Assembly (NCBI GenBank): GCA_940337035.1
Contig: OW679197.1
Span: 56,441,903-56,505,902 of the forward strand
Reading direction: 5' to 3'
Source of the DNA: Agriotes lineatus
Taxonomy: Eukaryota; Arthropoda; Insecta; Coleoptera; Elateridae
DNA: 64,000 bases
Of this stretch, positions 33,336 through 45,944 are shown piece by piece (the stretch's first letter is position 1; each line of letters opens with the position of its first letter). The notes beneath the pieces were generated by a model. That model worked only from the letters and a program-made list of their open reading frames with translations. It did no database searches and was not told the origin of the DNA. A program made the position numbers and the translations under genes.

Positions 33336-36300
33336 TTAAGATAGGCCGTAAGTGCAGTAGTCTTCCCTGGTGGCCGCCACGTACTCATTGACGAGGTCCT
33401 GCACCACTTCCCGACTGACATCCAATTCGTCCAAGTTATCCTTGAACATCTCCTCCTTTCGGAATTGTTCCAGAAATGCCTCGCGCTTGCGCAGTTTGTC
33501 GTATTGTTGCAGGGCCCGATCAAAGAGCTGCAAAAAATTGGTATGCAATTCGTTGCTACTTTCTATTTCGTTCAGCTTTTAGCACTTACCGAGCTGATGT
33601 TCGTGTGATTCGCCAGCATAAGTCCTGAGACACGGTGTGCTGTCTGTATGTACGGGGACTTCCTCGAAAGCGCCACCTGGATGCTGGCCGGGCCCCATGG
33701 GATGAACTGTGCCAGTTTCCTCTCGCGTATCCGTTGCAACGACTTGTGCACTTGTGTGGGGTCAACTTCGCCCTTAAAAGCAACATTTTTTTTTTATGAT
33801 CATCAATATGCTGTAAGAGATATGATGATATGCAGCTAATTACAACCGAACAAGAATTTAGAGAGGAAATAAAAAACTTAATAGCTGAAGAGGATAACAA
33901 GGTCAAAAAACATAAAAAGGAAACAAATAAGAATAGAAACTTAGAATATCAAAACAAGAGAGATAGAAAAATACAAGATCGATGTTACGGCAGTGTAAGA
34001 AACAAGATGGGACAAATCAGGAGAAATGATAAAAGATAAATATATATTTCTATACATATAAAGGAGAAGAAAGGAGAGGGAACAACGGAGTAAGATACTA
34101 TATAAAAAAGCAATTAGAAAAAACAATAATATATTATTAAAAACAATAGACATCAGTATATATAGAGGCGCACAAGGCGAAACAGACCATTATTTAGTAA
34201 TTGCAACACTAAGAGATATAGAGCTGAAAAAACACTACTACAGCAAAAAATACAAAAAAATGGAAAGTAGATACAGATAGAAAGACCAGCAAAAAATAGA
34301 TAAAGAATGGTACGATGAGGAATGTAAAGCTGCCTCAAAACAAAAAATAATTAAATGGATAGACAAAACTGAAGAACAATATAGAAGAAACAATGAAATA
34401 CAAAGAAATAAAACAAGTGCATTATATAAGAGAAAAAAGATGAAAGTCTAAATAAGAAACAAGAGGAGATAGATCGAGAAGGACGTAAACAAAACCTAAG
34501 GCAATTTTATAAAAAGATAAAATACCAAACCAACACACCAAAAGCAAAAACAGAGGAATGAAAGACCACAATGGCAATATACAAAATAACCCTCAAATAA
34601 TCGAGAAGATATGCTATATGAAGAAGCAAAAACTTAACAATTGAAAATGAAGAAATAACAAAAGAAGATGAAGCAAAATGCCCAACAGAAACTGAAGTAG
34701 GAGAAGAAATAAGAAAACTGTGCAACAGTAAAGCCCTAGGAGACGATGGAATACAAGCCAAGCTGCTAAAATATAGAGAACAACTGAAAAAACCAAATAT
34801 ATCAGCTTATCGAGCAAATTAGAAAACAAAATAAAATCCCGCAAGATTGGATTATTGGCGTAATTACACCAATACACAAGAAAGGGGATAAGGAAAACTG
34901 TAAAAACCATGGAGCTGTAACACTTCTCGATATCGCATATAATTACTAGCCAACCTAGTAAATAAATAACTGAAATCATACGCGGAAAACATATTGGGAG
35001 ATTACCAAAACGGCTTCAGACCAGGACGATCCATGATCAACACAATCCACACAATTGGCTAAATCACCCAGAAAACATGGGAACACAATAGGCAGATACA
35101 TATAATCTTTGTAGATTTTAAAAGCGAGTTTGACTCGATAAATCGACAAAAAATTATGGAAGAACTAGAAACATCAAAAGTACCAAAAAAACTAAAAAAA
35201 TTAATAGAAACAATATTACAAAATACGAAACCCAAACGAATTCAAGGAACATTAACAGGAGAAATAAAGGAGTCAAACAACGAGACTCGACATCTCCAAC
35301 TCTTTTCAAAATGACTCTAGAAAGTGTTATGAGAAAAGCAAGATTAGATAATAAAAATATAACGAATCAAATACAAGTAAAGTACGTTTTTTTCCTATAA
35401 AAATTTTCAAGGTCAAGATAAAATTGGCAAAACTGCATTTTTATAATTATTTTTTTCCGTAAACGACTTATGTCATTTTGACATTTAAAATTAAATTGTC
35501 AGCTTTTCTATGTTAAAACTGAATACGTGTAAAAACGGAATCTTTTAAAATTAAATGTAAAAAAGCATTTCTGAAGTGTGCAGAGGAACTGTTGGATCTA
35601 CATCCTAACACACCAGAAGAAGACGTTTACGAAAGATTAGCAAAAGCTTTTGATGTACATAGAACTTTAATGCCAGATTTTAAATTTCCCACCAATTTTT
35701 AGTTCTATAAAGTTACTAAAACAAATTTTACCAACATATATTTTTTAGAGGAATCCAAGTTATGCCAACATAAACCCTAAATTCTTTGACCTTGAAAATT
35801 TTTATAGGAAAAAAACGTACTTTAGTAGCATATGCGGATGACGTAACGATATTACCAAACACCCTCGACGACCTAATAAAAGTTATCAACAGGTTGGAAA
35901 CGGAAGCAAGAGAATATGAGCTAGAAATTAATGAAGAAAAAGCAAAATATACGAGGATAGGAAGTGGAAATGAATGAAGAATGAACTATTTAAGAACACA
36001 GAGACACATATTTGAATCGGTCTACTCATACAACTATCTGGGGGTAACAATAGGACAAACAGCTAAAGAAAGAATACAAAAAGGATACCGAATACGGCCC
36101 TTTAATTTCGGCGTTAGAAGTCTAACTTCTCATTGTGAGGCATATAAGCCTGTTCCCTCGATCCATTTCGAGGGAATTCACTTGTTAAGTTTGCACTCCC
36201 AGCTAATAGGCGCAGCGAGAGCTGTGTTTGTTTTAACGGGCACTTTTCCGCCTGGCCTCTGGAAGGCACGTGCTCTGTGTCACTTTGGCCAGTGGCCTTA

Positions 36301-39300
36301 TGGGATCGGAAGCCGACGTTTATTCTATGAACATCCAGGTGGAAGCATTTCAGCATTCTTTAAAAAGCAATAAGAAACTTCGTCTACGCCATTCGAGTTT
36401 AAGTGCAAACAATAATTCTTAAGCTGCACGTGTTCTTTGGTCCGCGCTCAAATGCTTTTCACGTGCTTGCTATCCGCCTCAAGCAAATATGCTGGTGCTC
36501 ATTCCCTCTGATGATTGAAGGCAAATGTCCTTTGCCGTATGTAAGCCAACACGTTTGATCCTGGACGAACGGCATTCTCGTGAGTTTCAGCGTTTTGGTA
36601 TAACACCTGCTGGCGATGGCTCTAAGAGTGAGTACTAATACATGCCCCTCTCTAGGTTTATATCAGCCGATCTTTTGTAATTGTAATTGGCGGTTTTAAT
36701 AATATACCGGGTGTTCTATTTAAAATAGAAGTTAATAAAAAAATAGAAAAAAACAATAAACTGAAAAATCGCAAGAGTAAACACCTACTTTCGGTTATGC
36801 GATTTTCTTCAAAAGCTTGCTGTCGCATTTAGATAACACACAAAACGTATATATGAAGTTTCAACGCCATACTTCTTTTCGTTTTTGAGATATTCTGTTT
36901 ACAGACACACAGCTAGACACACACACAGACAGACAGACAGACCAATGAACAAAAACATGTTTTTTGGGTTCAGGGGCTCTAAAGCGTGAAGATCTGTTGA
37001 AAACTCAATTTCAAATTTTTGGGGTGAATCCAATACTTCCTTTATGGTAAAACGAAGTAAAAACGAATACACTTTTAAAGGATATACAGTTACAAGAACT
37101 ACTGCCAAAATGCTCACGGTTTAAAAAAGGAAACTCTTCTAAATACTGCATATAACATATTAGCAATTTATATAAAGTATAAATTAGTTGAAAACATGGA
37201 AGAGAGTGTAGGGGAATACCAAAGTCTTTACACTAAGGAAAATCTAGTTGGAGAGCTACAAACGTTAGAAGCAGACATATATTATTTATGGCCTTTGAAC
37301 AAGCAAATATGTTCGATGAATTTCAACTTTTGCAGCATATGTTCCGTTACACGTGTTCAAACAATCGCTTTCTCATAAATTACTCAAACAAGACAAGCAC
37401 ACAGGTGGGCAGCTTGCAGCTGAAGTTCATTCCTTTCCAAACGACCAGCTGTGTTGCCTCATAAATTAGTCAACAAGGCAGTAACAGTTATTTCATTGAG
37501 CAGATAATTTCTAGATGTCAATCAAAATGCTCGTTAGGTCATTAAAAAGGTCGTAAAAGTCATTTCAATTTTGTTATATGAGCATAAAACTAACAGGTAT
37601 ACAGCAGTAAATTCCTTCTCGCTTCTTTCTCCCCAGTAGCGCCTCAGCCAACACATTGCCGAATTAATCGCATGCTCCATTTTAAGCCAATAGTTGCAAA
37701 CATCTGTTTCCCCGCCACAACGCTTTTAGATCTTTTAAAAGGGGTCTTGCACACTTTTCTGGTAGATAGTTCCTTCAGTTGCGGCATCAAAGCAAGTTAT
37801 GTAGTTGGCGAGTTCTTTACGTGTTTTGACCATGACGGTTCTTATTTCTATAGAAGATATATGGGTGTCCCTTAAAGGGAGGCAAGAAACTATTTATTGC
37901 TACTGTGTATATTCCTCCTCATGCGTCGTACAATAATTATGTGGCTTTTTTCTTTAAACTAGAAGAAAGTTTGATTGGTGGGCGATTTTAATCTACCAAA
38001 CCTTACTTAGACACTTAATAAAAGTGGTAATTATATATTTCATCACGTAAATACCCCAAACTCTGGCAAGTAGCACAGATTGCACCAGTACATAAATCAG
38101 GAGGTAAAACAAAAGTTGACAATTATAGGCCGATCTCTTTATTAAATTTTGGAAAATTGTTTGAATCACTTATATTGAAACAACAATTTTTTAGAGTGAA
38201 GGGATTTCGAGACGGCAAATCAACATGGCTTTTGCAGATTTCGCTGTTTTTTGTTTTTGGTTCCATTTGTTCAAAAAATAAGTAGCGCTATAGAAAATGA
38301 CTTGGAGACTTGTATACTGATTTCCACAAGGCTTTTGATCAAGTCCATCACCCCACACTTCTTGTTAAACTTGTAAATTTGGGTGTGCACGGGGCACTTC
38401 TAAAGCTTCTGGAATGCGATACGTGGAGTCAGATCAGGTTGCGTGGGTGTGACTTCTGTGGTGCCCCAGGGGTCACACTTAGGTCCCTCGCTATTTAGTA
38501 TTTTATTAAATGGCATTGGTTCATGTTGCTGTCCTACTGAATACTCTTTATAAAGTTTTTAAGTATATTAAGGGCGTATCAGACTTTGTACATTTACAAA
38601 ACGATTTGATAAAATTTTGAAATTATTGTAGTATTTTTGATTATGTCATTGTGGTTAATGTTTATATCTATAATTATTCAGTTGTCTGCATAGTTTTTAA
38701 TTATTGCTTAATTTTGTTTCACCTAAAATTGTAAATGTTTTAATGTATGTTCCGTGTTATACTACTATTGGGCACTGCGACTGTCTGTTGGGTAGCCTTT
38801 TCCACATCTCCCCAATAAATTTCGAGAGTCCCTCATTTTTTGATGAAGGTTCCATATTTATGTGTTTGTTATAGTACGTTTTAGCAAACCCCCATACTTA
38901 TGCCCTTTTTTAATAAAGAAGTTTTCAGGTTACAATCAATGCTACCCTATCCACAATTAGAAACATTTTGGCTAGAATTCCTCAAGGTTCAATAATAGGA
39001 CCCATTCTTTGCATTTTCATATCGGATATCCCACAAATAAATAATGCCGCCATTGCAGTGTGCGCAGATGACCGCCATCATCAAAGAAAACAAAAATTTA
39101 CAAAAATGACAGGGATTAAAAGGTACATATTAAAGGACCAGAACTTCCAAATATTGAAGAGTGCGTGTTTAGAGAAGCGCGTAGCTCTAATATGTATCTA
39201 TTTCAATTGGTGGTCAGTTAATTAAAATAAAAGCTGAGAGGTTCGGGAAACGATTGGGTAATAATGCATCTAAAGCGTTGCAGCCTGGTTGGATTATAAG

Positions 39301-40436
39301 AGCCAAATTAGAACCTAAACAAATGTTAGCCTATACACACAGACTTACTTGTATGATGTTCAATATCGAAATAAAACAGTGCTGGGAGTTGCGATCTTGC
39401 GTTGTCGACACCATCATGTTCTTCGGTTGCAAAAGTCGTCGCATCACATCCAACACGGTCGTCTTTCGCACGCTGACCTCGTCAGTATCAGTGGACAGAG
39501 GTGTGTAACCCGTCATTAAAAAGTGCAAACGTGGAGTAGGAATTAACGGTGCCAAAAGCCCCATCAGGTCGTTGTTCATGTACGATGGATAGCGAAGAGT
39601 TGTGGTTGAAACCGACATAATCGTACTGACGAGGCTGTTTATTTGTGTAAATGTGGGGTTTTGAATGCGTAGCCTATCTGCAGCGATACGATTTAAAGCT
39701 GTATTATCCAAAACAACCACGGAATCTGCAGAATCGGTCAGTCTCTTCAAGGTTAACAGGGAATTGTACGGCTGCACAACGACGTCGCTGATTTCATCCT
39801 GATTTGGAAAGACGCTATAGGTTTGAACTAGTTTCTTCGGGAACCGATCTGACAACTTTTCTAAGATATTCGAACCCATCCCAGATCCGGTCCCACCAGC
39901 AATCGAATGGCACAGCACAAAGCCCTACGGACATAACCGTTAAAAGCCACTTACGTACAGATTTATTACTTACTTCTAAACTGTCGCTGCCATCTGCCTC
40001 CCTATCGATGATATCGAAAATCTCTTCGTTCAACTTTTCGCCCTGCGAATACCCACAGGCCCAGTTGTTGCCAGCGCCTCCACCGTTTTTCGATAGAAAG
40101 ACATTCTCCTGATTGTACAGCTTCGAGTAAGGCGAATTCATGATTGTGTTTATGACTCGGGGCTCCAGGTCGAGGAGGACTGCTCGGGGAATGTAGTGCT
40201 CGTCATCGGCCTGGTAAAAAAACACGTCCTTGCGGTCGATGCCTTCCGTGGCGAAGTCTTCGAGGATTCCTTCAGGGTTGATGCCGTGCTCGGCGCAGAG
40301 CCGCTTCCAGAACTCGAAACCAACTGTAAATTTTTAAATTTTACACATAACCTCAACATTATTTGTGGCTCAACGTTTTGCTCTTACTCTGGTTCCCGCA
40401 TTGCCCCAGCTGCAGCGTTATCATTTCGCACGGCAT
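33336..40436 (-). CDS. TUBG1: Gamma-tubulin, 5 exons, 449 aa, complete
   Basis: Gamma-tubulin nucleates microtubules in the gamma-tubulin ring complex at centrosomes and basal bodies. Exons on the minus strand: 40436-40388, 40323-39974, 39924-39349, 33772-33590 and 33527-33336. All junctions are GT-AG and the frames join exactly, giving 449 residues, the usual family length. The start MPCEMITLQLGQCGNQIGF is the tubulin N terminus. AGGTGSGMGS (about 142-151) is the GTP-binding signature. NQDEISDVVVQPYNSLLTLK, STTTLRYP and TAHRVSGLMLANHT are gamma-specific. The C terminus has QYDKLRKREAFLEQFR and ends EDYCTYGLS. Introns 1, 2 and 4 are 50-70 bp, but intron 3 (33773-39348) is 5576 bp and filled with LINE and MITE remains on the opposite strand. 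The gene is divergent from DNAAF1. No defect is seen. Insects often have two gamma-tubulins, and which paralogue this is was not decided. Confidence 0.96.
33820..36090 (+). mobile_element. LINE (RTE-like) in gamma-tubulin intron 3
   Basis: Plus-strand frames give a charged linker (33830-34450), then LGDDGIQAKLLKY, YQNGFRPGRSMINTIHTI, HIIFVDFKSEFDSINRQKIM (RT palm, 35095-35160) and, after a MITE insertion, LVAYADDVTILPN (35824-35865) and YNYLGVTIG (36034). Many stops interrupt it. It lies antisense to the host gene. Confidence 0.78.
35385..35817. mobile_element. 433-bp MITE inside the LINE RT
   Basis: The ends CGTTTTTTTCCTATAAAAAT and the exact inverse give inverted repeats of about 33 bp that run to CAAGGTCAA. 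TA flanks each side (35383-35384 and 35818-35819). It sits directly before the LINE YADD motif. Inside, about 35555-35690 reads EELLDLHPNTPEEDVYERLA, a transposase-like scrap, so it is probably a deleted copy of a larger element. Confidence 0.85.
36091..37022. other. Intron 3: unassigned DNA and a mariner-like end
   Basis: 36100-36690 is unassigned, without a recognised protein. At 36707-36722 the phrase ACCGGGTGTTCTATTTAAA looks like a mariner terminus. A CA/GACA run (36902-36942) follows, leading into repeat X. Confidence 0.45.
37023..37806. repeat. Repeat X, copy 2
   Basis: Matches 28055-28850 from TGAATCCAATACTTCC to GCAAGTTATGTAGTT. It lacks the 35-bp insert and has a short extra segment near 37270-37290 (GCAGACATATATTATTTATG). 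Confidence 0.85.
37807..38560 (+). mobile_element. Jockey/CR1-like LINE fragment
   Basis: Frames read KKLFIATVYIPPHASYNNYV and GGRF (endonuclease), then PVHKSGGKTKVDNYRPISLL (start of RT), LYTDFHKAFDQVHHPTLL (palm) and CGAPGVT. Order and spacing suit a Jockey-clade LINE with most of the linker deleted. Multiple stops are present. Confidence 0.78.
38561..38939. other. Intron 3: unassigned AT-rich DNA
   Basis: No feature supported. Confidence 0.4.
38940..39310 (+). mobile_element. Second Jockey-like RT scrap
   Basis: ARIPQGSIIGPILCIFISDI followed by AVCADDRHH matches the GVPQGSVLGP...YADD portion of the RT with small decay. It ends about 40 bp from the gamma-tubulin exon 3 donor. Confidence 0.65.
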
Positions 40437-41026
40437 TTTGAAGAGTTTTCCTAATTCTTCTTGCAGGGAAACTATTATAAGCTACGGAAATTATTATGAC
40501 GGTTAGTTACTGTCAACAAAACAAATCGATTTAAATTTTAAAAAGCTACCTTACGAAAGGAAGTACGTGGTAGGGGTACGGGTGAATATTAGTTTATTCT
40601 TAATAATGATAGTTCACATTTCTTTGTTAACGCTAAAATGTGTGTTTTTCTTTGTAATATGCTTTTAATAAGGGAAAACCAATTAGTTTCTTCTCGTCTG
40701 AGTTATTATATACCAGCGATCATACACTAAGCGGTAGCTTGTTGTTGTTTGGAATTGAATCAGTATTTAAATATAACAGCAAATTAAAGATTATAATTTC
40801 GTTGAGATTAATTTAGGCAAACTAAAACTAAGCAATTTTCATAGCCAAAACTTTCCAATTTAAACGATTTGGCCAAGCCCTCTTAAATTTGCACGCGGTG
40901 TTCCCATTGGCCCACTGTGAACCGAGCATCGTGACGTCACGTAACTAGGAGGCAAATTTGAATTGTTTGATCGAATTTTTACGATCAATTGAACGAGCTT
41001 CATTTTCGTTGCGTCACGGTTTTGCA
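40437..41026. promoter_or_regulatory. Shared divergent promoter region, gamma-tubulin / DNAAF1
   Basis: The 590 bp between the two start codons must hold both 5' UTRs and both promoters. Visible sites are a perfect CRE, TGACGTCA (40932-40939), an inverted CCAAT box (40904-40910), and an inverse pair AAATTTGC / GCAAATTT around them (about 40885 and 40954). A degenerate RFX-like X-box, GTTACTGTCAAC, lies at 40506-40517 near the gamma-tubulin start. No TATA box is obvious for either side. Sharing of regulation is inference. Confidence 0.55.
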
Positions 41027-44000
41027 ATGTCCGTCGTTGCAGAAAGTCCCGTAGTCACAGGTCAGCCCAATGGGTCGAACGAGGTACAAAGCAGTCCCAT
41101 GGATAAAATATGGAAGGGCCCCAGGTATAGCATTTGCACCAAGGCTTCACCTACGTATTTTACGTCAGTTATTGACATTTGCAATGTAAACGCTTCTTGG
41201 TGCTTTACTAGTTTAAGCCCAATAAAATATGGAATTGAGATATTTGTTTAAACTAGAATTTTGTCATCTTTCATAATGCACCACTATGTAGTACCTATAA
41301 CATTTTTTGATTTGCCGAATGAGGATGTTTGGAAATGTCTTATCGATTAGAAGCTGTTATTTTGATCCCGTAGATGTGCTCTCTGCGAAATTGACTTAAA
41401 TTAGAAATGGAAAAAGTAGTAACCAACTGCCTCTTTGGCGATGTAAAAAATATGTCGAAAGAGTTGTTGCCGTCTGGTTGGTACGTGGTTGTAGTAATAA
41501 GGGACCACTTACATTGGCTTGCTCGACTTTTTTTATGAGTAGTCACATTGTGGAAACAAACGGATCTGTTATCACCACAAGACAATACGAGAGTGGTTTA
41601 TTGAAAGATGAGCAACTATTATTAATGGGCACCATAGAATGATATCAATCAACTTTCCCAATTGTCCAAATGCCCATTACACTACGGGTGCTTACACCAA
41701 CCATATAGACAGTAGGAACAAAAAAACTGGAGGAATATGGCAATATCATTATCTGCGTAATTTATATGAAAATAATAATTTGGAGATGACTTATGTACCA
41801 CTTATGGACGTATATTTCTGTGTATCTTAAAAACACTAATGTTGTTATTTTCCTATATAAATTGAATGAAACACTTGATATTTGAGTTCCATGTTGTAGT
41901 GGTACCTAAACAAGAAAAGTACTAATTTTTAACACTTTACCCTTACAGAATGACAAAGGAGTTCATTCTTGCACACTGCAAGCAGCATAAGCTCTACCAG
42001 ACGCCGTATCTGAACGACGTCTTGTATCTGCACTACAAGGGTTTCTCCCGAATAGAAAACTTGGAGGAGTACACAGGCTTAAAGTGTCTGTGGCTGGAGA
42101 ACAACGGCATCAATATGATCAGCGGGCTGGACAACCAGACAGACCTCCGCAGCCTCTATTTGCACTACAACCTAATAAAGAAGATAGAAAATTTGGACAA
42201 ATGCGCCAACCTAAACACGCTTAACCTCTCTCACAACCAAGTGAGAAAAGTCGAAAACTTAGGTCTGTGCTAAAGCTGGGCGTTTCGCAGAACTTACTAC
42301 TGCTCTTTTACAGATGCACTCAAGATACTTCAGAGCCTTAACTTGGGGAATAACTACATAGAGAGCCTGGAGGAACTGGAACATCTACAAAACCTCAAAG
42401 AGGTGTCGGTGCTGGACCTGTCCAACAACCACATTGAGGATCCGCTGGTGGTGGAGGTGTTCGCAAGGATGCCCAGCCTCCGTGTGCTTTGCCTAAATGG
42501 CAATCCAGTGATCAGGAACATACCCGCCTATCGCAAGACCTTAACTTTGGCCTGCGTAAGTATATCCGCAGCATAGACGACCAAGCCACTAATCTGCGTT
42601 TTTAGAAGCAACTACGTTACTTAGATGATCGGCCCATATTTCCCAGGGACAGGGCGTGTGCGGAAGCATGGTAACTTTAAGAACGGTTTCTGTAGTAGCT
42701 ACAACTTTGCCTTTTCAGGAAACGCGGCGGCATCAACGAGGAGCAAGCTGAGAGGCAGCGGTGGATAGACAGGGATAATCAGCGAATAATGGATAGCGTT
42801 AACGGTAAACTTTCATTTTTGCCCATTATTTCAGTTGTCTAATTAAAAAACCACCAGCTCTGATCAGAATGCGCGACGAACGCCAGGCGCAGCGAGGTCT
42901 TCAGCAACAAGACAGCGGCATGGGGGCGTCTCTCAATGATTCTGAAAGCGAGCAGGACAGTCTGTCGGAGGACGTGAGAAGAAAGACAATTGACGAAGAA
43001 AGTGAAGAAGGGGAAAATCGAGATATGGCAGACGATACCAGTAACGACGGCGATAACGAAATAAGTTACGATTATGCGCAGGCTTGCGAAGAGGCAGAAG
43101 AGGAACAACAGGAAGACGACAATGAAGTTACGAATGACAACTTTATGGACGACAGACAAACCAGTGAAGATTATTCTGAGTACTCTGAAAATATATTCGA
43201 TTTTAGTCCTAGACGTAAAGGTGAAAAGAGGAAGCTACTTGTAGAAGAAATAGAAATGAAAAATAATAACGTCCAAAACGATGGTAAGAAGGTTTTAATT
43301 GAAGAAATAACAAGCAATCAACCTATAGCAGTTAAAGAAAAATCAACTGATTGTGATGGTAGCAGTATCTCAATCACAAGCAAAGACGATAGTGAGGAAA
43401 CTTATAGCTCCAGCGAAGAGGATTCTGTAAAAGATGAAAGTTATGGGCGTAATCTTCTGACGGCGATCGAAAATTATACTAAGCGCGTTGAAGGTACGGA
43501 ATTTAGCATGACTAACACACATTCAGAAACAGACGACAATGGCAATTCTACTACTACCACTATTCATAGAGCAGAAGTCGCACCATCTTTAATTGAAGAA
43601 ATAACAACAAAACTAGAGAACGACAGAAATGAAGAAAACATCACAACTCATGAAAATGAACCAAATGAGCAAACAGTAACAACAGACACATTTACCGTGC
43701 AACCTAATAAAGACATCGACGAGTCCTTAGTAATTGAAAACTGTTCTGTTTCCATGCAAACACAAACTAGTTTTCCTGAAAGCACTGCTTTAGTAAAACC
43801 TGAAACAGTTAGGAATACAAACAATGCAATCAGCAAAAACAAAGGGACTTCAACTGCTGTGCAAACAGGTCCCGAGTATACGGAAGAACCGCCATCTCCC
43901 GAACCCGATCCTTTCGATGAGTTGGTTAAAATTTACTCTAAGAAAGTGGACGTCACCTCATCAGAATCTGACAGTTTGTCTGACGATAGCGATAGCGAAA

Positions 44001-45739
44001 CTAGGCCCTTTTACAGGCAGCTCGACCGAAATGCCATCGTTGCTGCGGTGGAAGAAAAGATTGATTCCGAAGACAGCCCGGGTTTGGAGATATTTAAGCG
44101 TCCGCCTTCGGAAGATGAAAGTATGAATTCCAGCACAATCACCGTGGGCGAAACCCAATACGCGGTCAGTGATGTGCGGGAACTGCTGTCTTGGCAAATG
44201 AGCACCCATGCTGATGATCCAGTGAGCGCATCGTTTCAGCAAAAACAAGAAAAGGCAGAGATTACAGATTATGAGGTTTGCGACTCGTATGAAGTAATTG
44301 ACGCCACAGTTGAGGAAAACGATCTGCCACTAGTAAAAGATCACTCCGAGTACAAAAACTACAACAGTTACATAAAGGAATGCGATAAGCAGATTGCGAG
44401 GGACACATATAAAGCCCCGATGGTCACTAATGTATTGCGAATGACTAAGAGCATTTCCATTTATCAACATGAAGATGAAATGCATGAACAGGGCGATGTT
44501 AAAGCATCCGAAGAAAGGCAATTTGGAACCGATGAAGATAGCGTTGAAAACGCCATAGTCACCACTAATGCTATATCCGACTTAAGAGTGCAAATGAAAA
44601 AGTTCACGGATGATCTGAAGGAGTGTACTGATAAGTATAATAAGCAGTATCAGAATTTAATAGATGTGTTTGTTAAAAATTACAATGCGTGCAATGAGAA
44701 GGACAAAGAACAGATGGACAAGAACTATCCTGATTGGGAGAAAAATAGTGTGTTAAATATAAAGGAATTTTATGGCAAGCCAGAGGAGTTGCTAGATGAA
44801 GAAGATGTTAGCGAAGAAAGCAGTGAATATAACGACGTTACATACGAATCCGAAACTGCAGCTGAGAAAATGTCCCTAACGAGCGATAACATTGAAATTC
44901 TTACTAGACATCTGCAAAGCAATGACTCCGTAGAAGAAATGAAAGAAATTTCTTTGAAATATGTTGCAGTAATTGAAGAACACGAAATGGAAACAAACAA
45001 AAAGGAAGAATCCCAACTGGAATTAAGCAAGAATGACGTAATAGTAAAGGACAATAAGTATGAGTCTAATACTGACGTAATGGAAATAGGCAAAGTAGTG
45101 GATGAAACTTGTCTGGAATTGCCAGATAACGACATAGTTGTACAAGACGATAAAGATGACTCTACTATAAAAGAAAAAGATAATATAACTGAAAAAGACC
45201 TGCCAGTAGAAGACGATAAATGGGACTCCATTATCAAAGCAGCTGAAGAGGACTTGTCAGTAGTAGATGATAAAGATAACTTCATTATCGAAGCAGCTGA
45301 AGAGGACCTGCCAGTAGTAAACGATAAAGATAAGTCCATTATCGAAGCAGCTGAAGAGGACCTGCCACTAGCAGACAATAAAGATAATTCCATTATCGAA
45401 GCAGCTGAAGAAGACCTACCAGTAACAGTTAATAAAGACTACTCTATTATCGAAGGAATGGAAGCAGACAAAATAGAAGACAGCACTCAACTGGAATTAA
45501 GAGATGACATAATAATAGAAGAAAATAAAGATGATTCTAATATGGAAGAACTGGAGACTAACAAAATAGTGGAAGAGACTCATTTGGATTTAACAGAAAA
45601 CGACATTATGGTAGTAGAAGGCAATAAAGATGACTCGATTATCGAAGAAAAGGATAAAACAGCTGAAGAAGACCTGCCAGTTATAAAACGGAACATTATT
45701 TGCACTTTAGAAATGCAGCTAGCACAGGAAATGGAATAA
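41027..45739 (+). CDS. DNAAF1: DNAAF1 / LRRC50, dynein axonemal assembly factor 1, 6 exons, 1228 aa
   Basis: Needed in the cytoplasm to assemble the dynein arms of motile cilia and sperm flagella. Exons: 41027-41124, 41949-42262, 42314-42555, 42606-42670, 42719-42804 and 42858-45739. Phases fit at every junction and the total is 1228 codons plus stop. Exon 1 was chosen because its phase-2 GTATAG donor joins KGPR to MTKEF, giving the GPRMTK junction of the vertebrate protein. LRRs follow (HYKGFSRIENLEEYTGLKCL, LDLSNNHIEDP, about residues 50-220), then YLDDRPIFPRDRACAEAW, the LRR cap, and ERQRWIDRDNQRIMDS. The last exon encodes a very long acidic, Glu/Asp/Ser-rich tail of about 960 residues with four to five 18-residue repeats. 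The tail is longer than in vertebrates (human total about 725). Poly-A signal at 45834. Intron 1 is 824 bp with no clear content; the others are about 48-53 bp. Confidence 0.94.
41125..41948 (+). other. DNAAF1 intron 1
   Basis: GTATAG donor and TTACAG acceptor. A weakly open reading stretch (SSHIVETNGSVITTRQYESG, about 41530-41600) may be transposon scrap but no family was recognised. Confidence 0.5.
45213..45450 (+). repeat. 54-bp in-frame tandem repeats in the DNAAF1 tail
   Basis: Four to five units encode variants of AAEEDLPVVDDKDNSIIE (18 residues), with substitutions between units. They lie close to the C terminus and keep frame. Copy number may vary between individuals. Confidence 0.9.
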
Positions 45740-45833
45740 AATTCTCACTTGTGCCTTTTCCACATTGTGCCTGTTTGTCTTAAATACCAGATTAACGCGT
45801 CTTAGCACTTATTATTGTATTATTTAATTTTAA

Positions 45834-45839
45834 AATAAA
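45834..45839 (+). promoter_or_regulatory. DNAAF1 poly-A signal
   Basis: AATAAA 95 bases after the stop codon. Confidence 0.7.
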
Positions 45840-45944
45840 ACCTACACTTATTAAATAATTATTATTTTTAAAATGAAAGAAATCGCCCATTAACTACCCT
45901 CCCTAAGAACAACATTTATCTATTCTTCTTCTCCTTAGTTTAGT

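Noticed and set aside
44770..45393. 207-codon Ser-rich open frame on the minus strand
   Set aside because: It is the antisense shadow of the acidic DNAAF1 tail (Glu/Asp codons read backwards as Ser/Leu/Phe).
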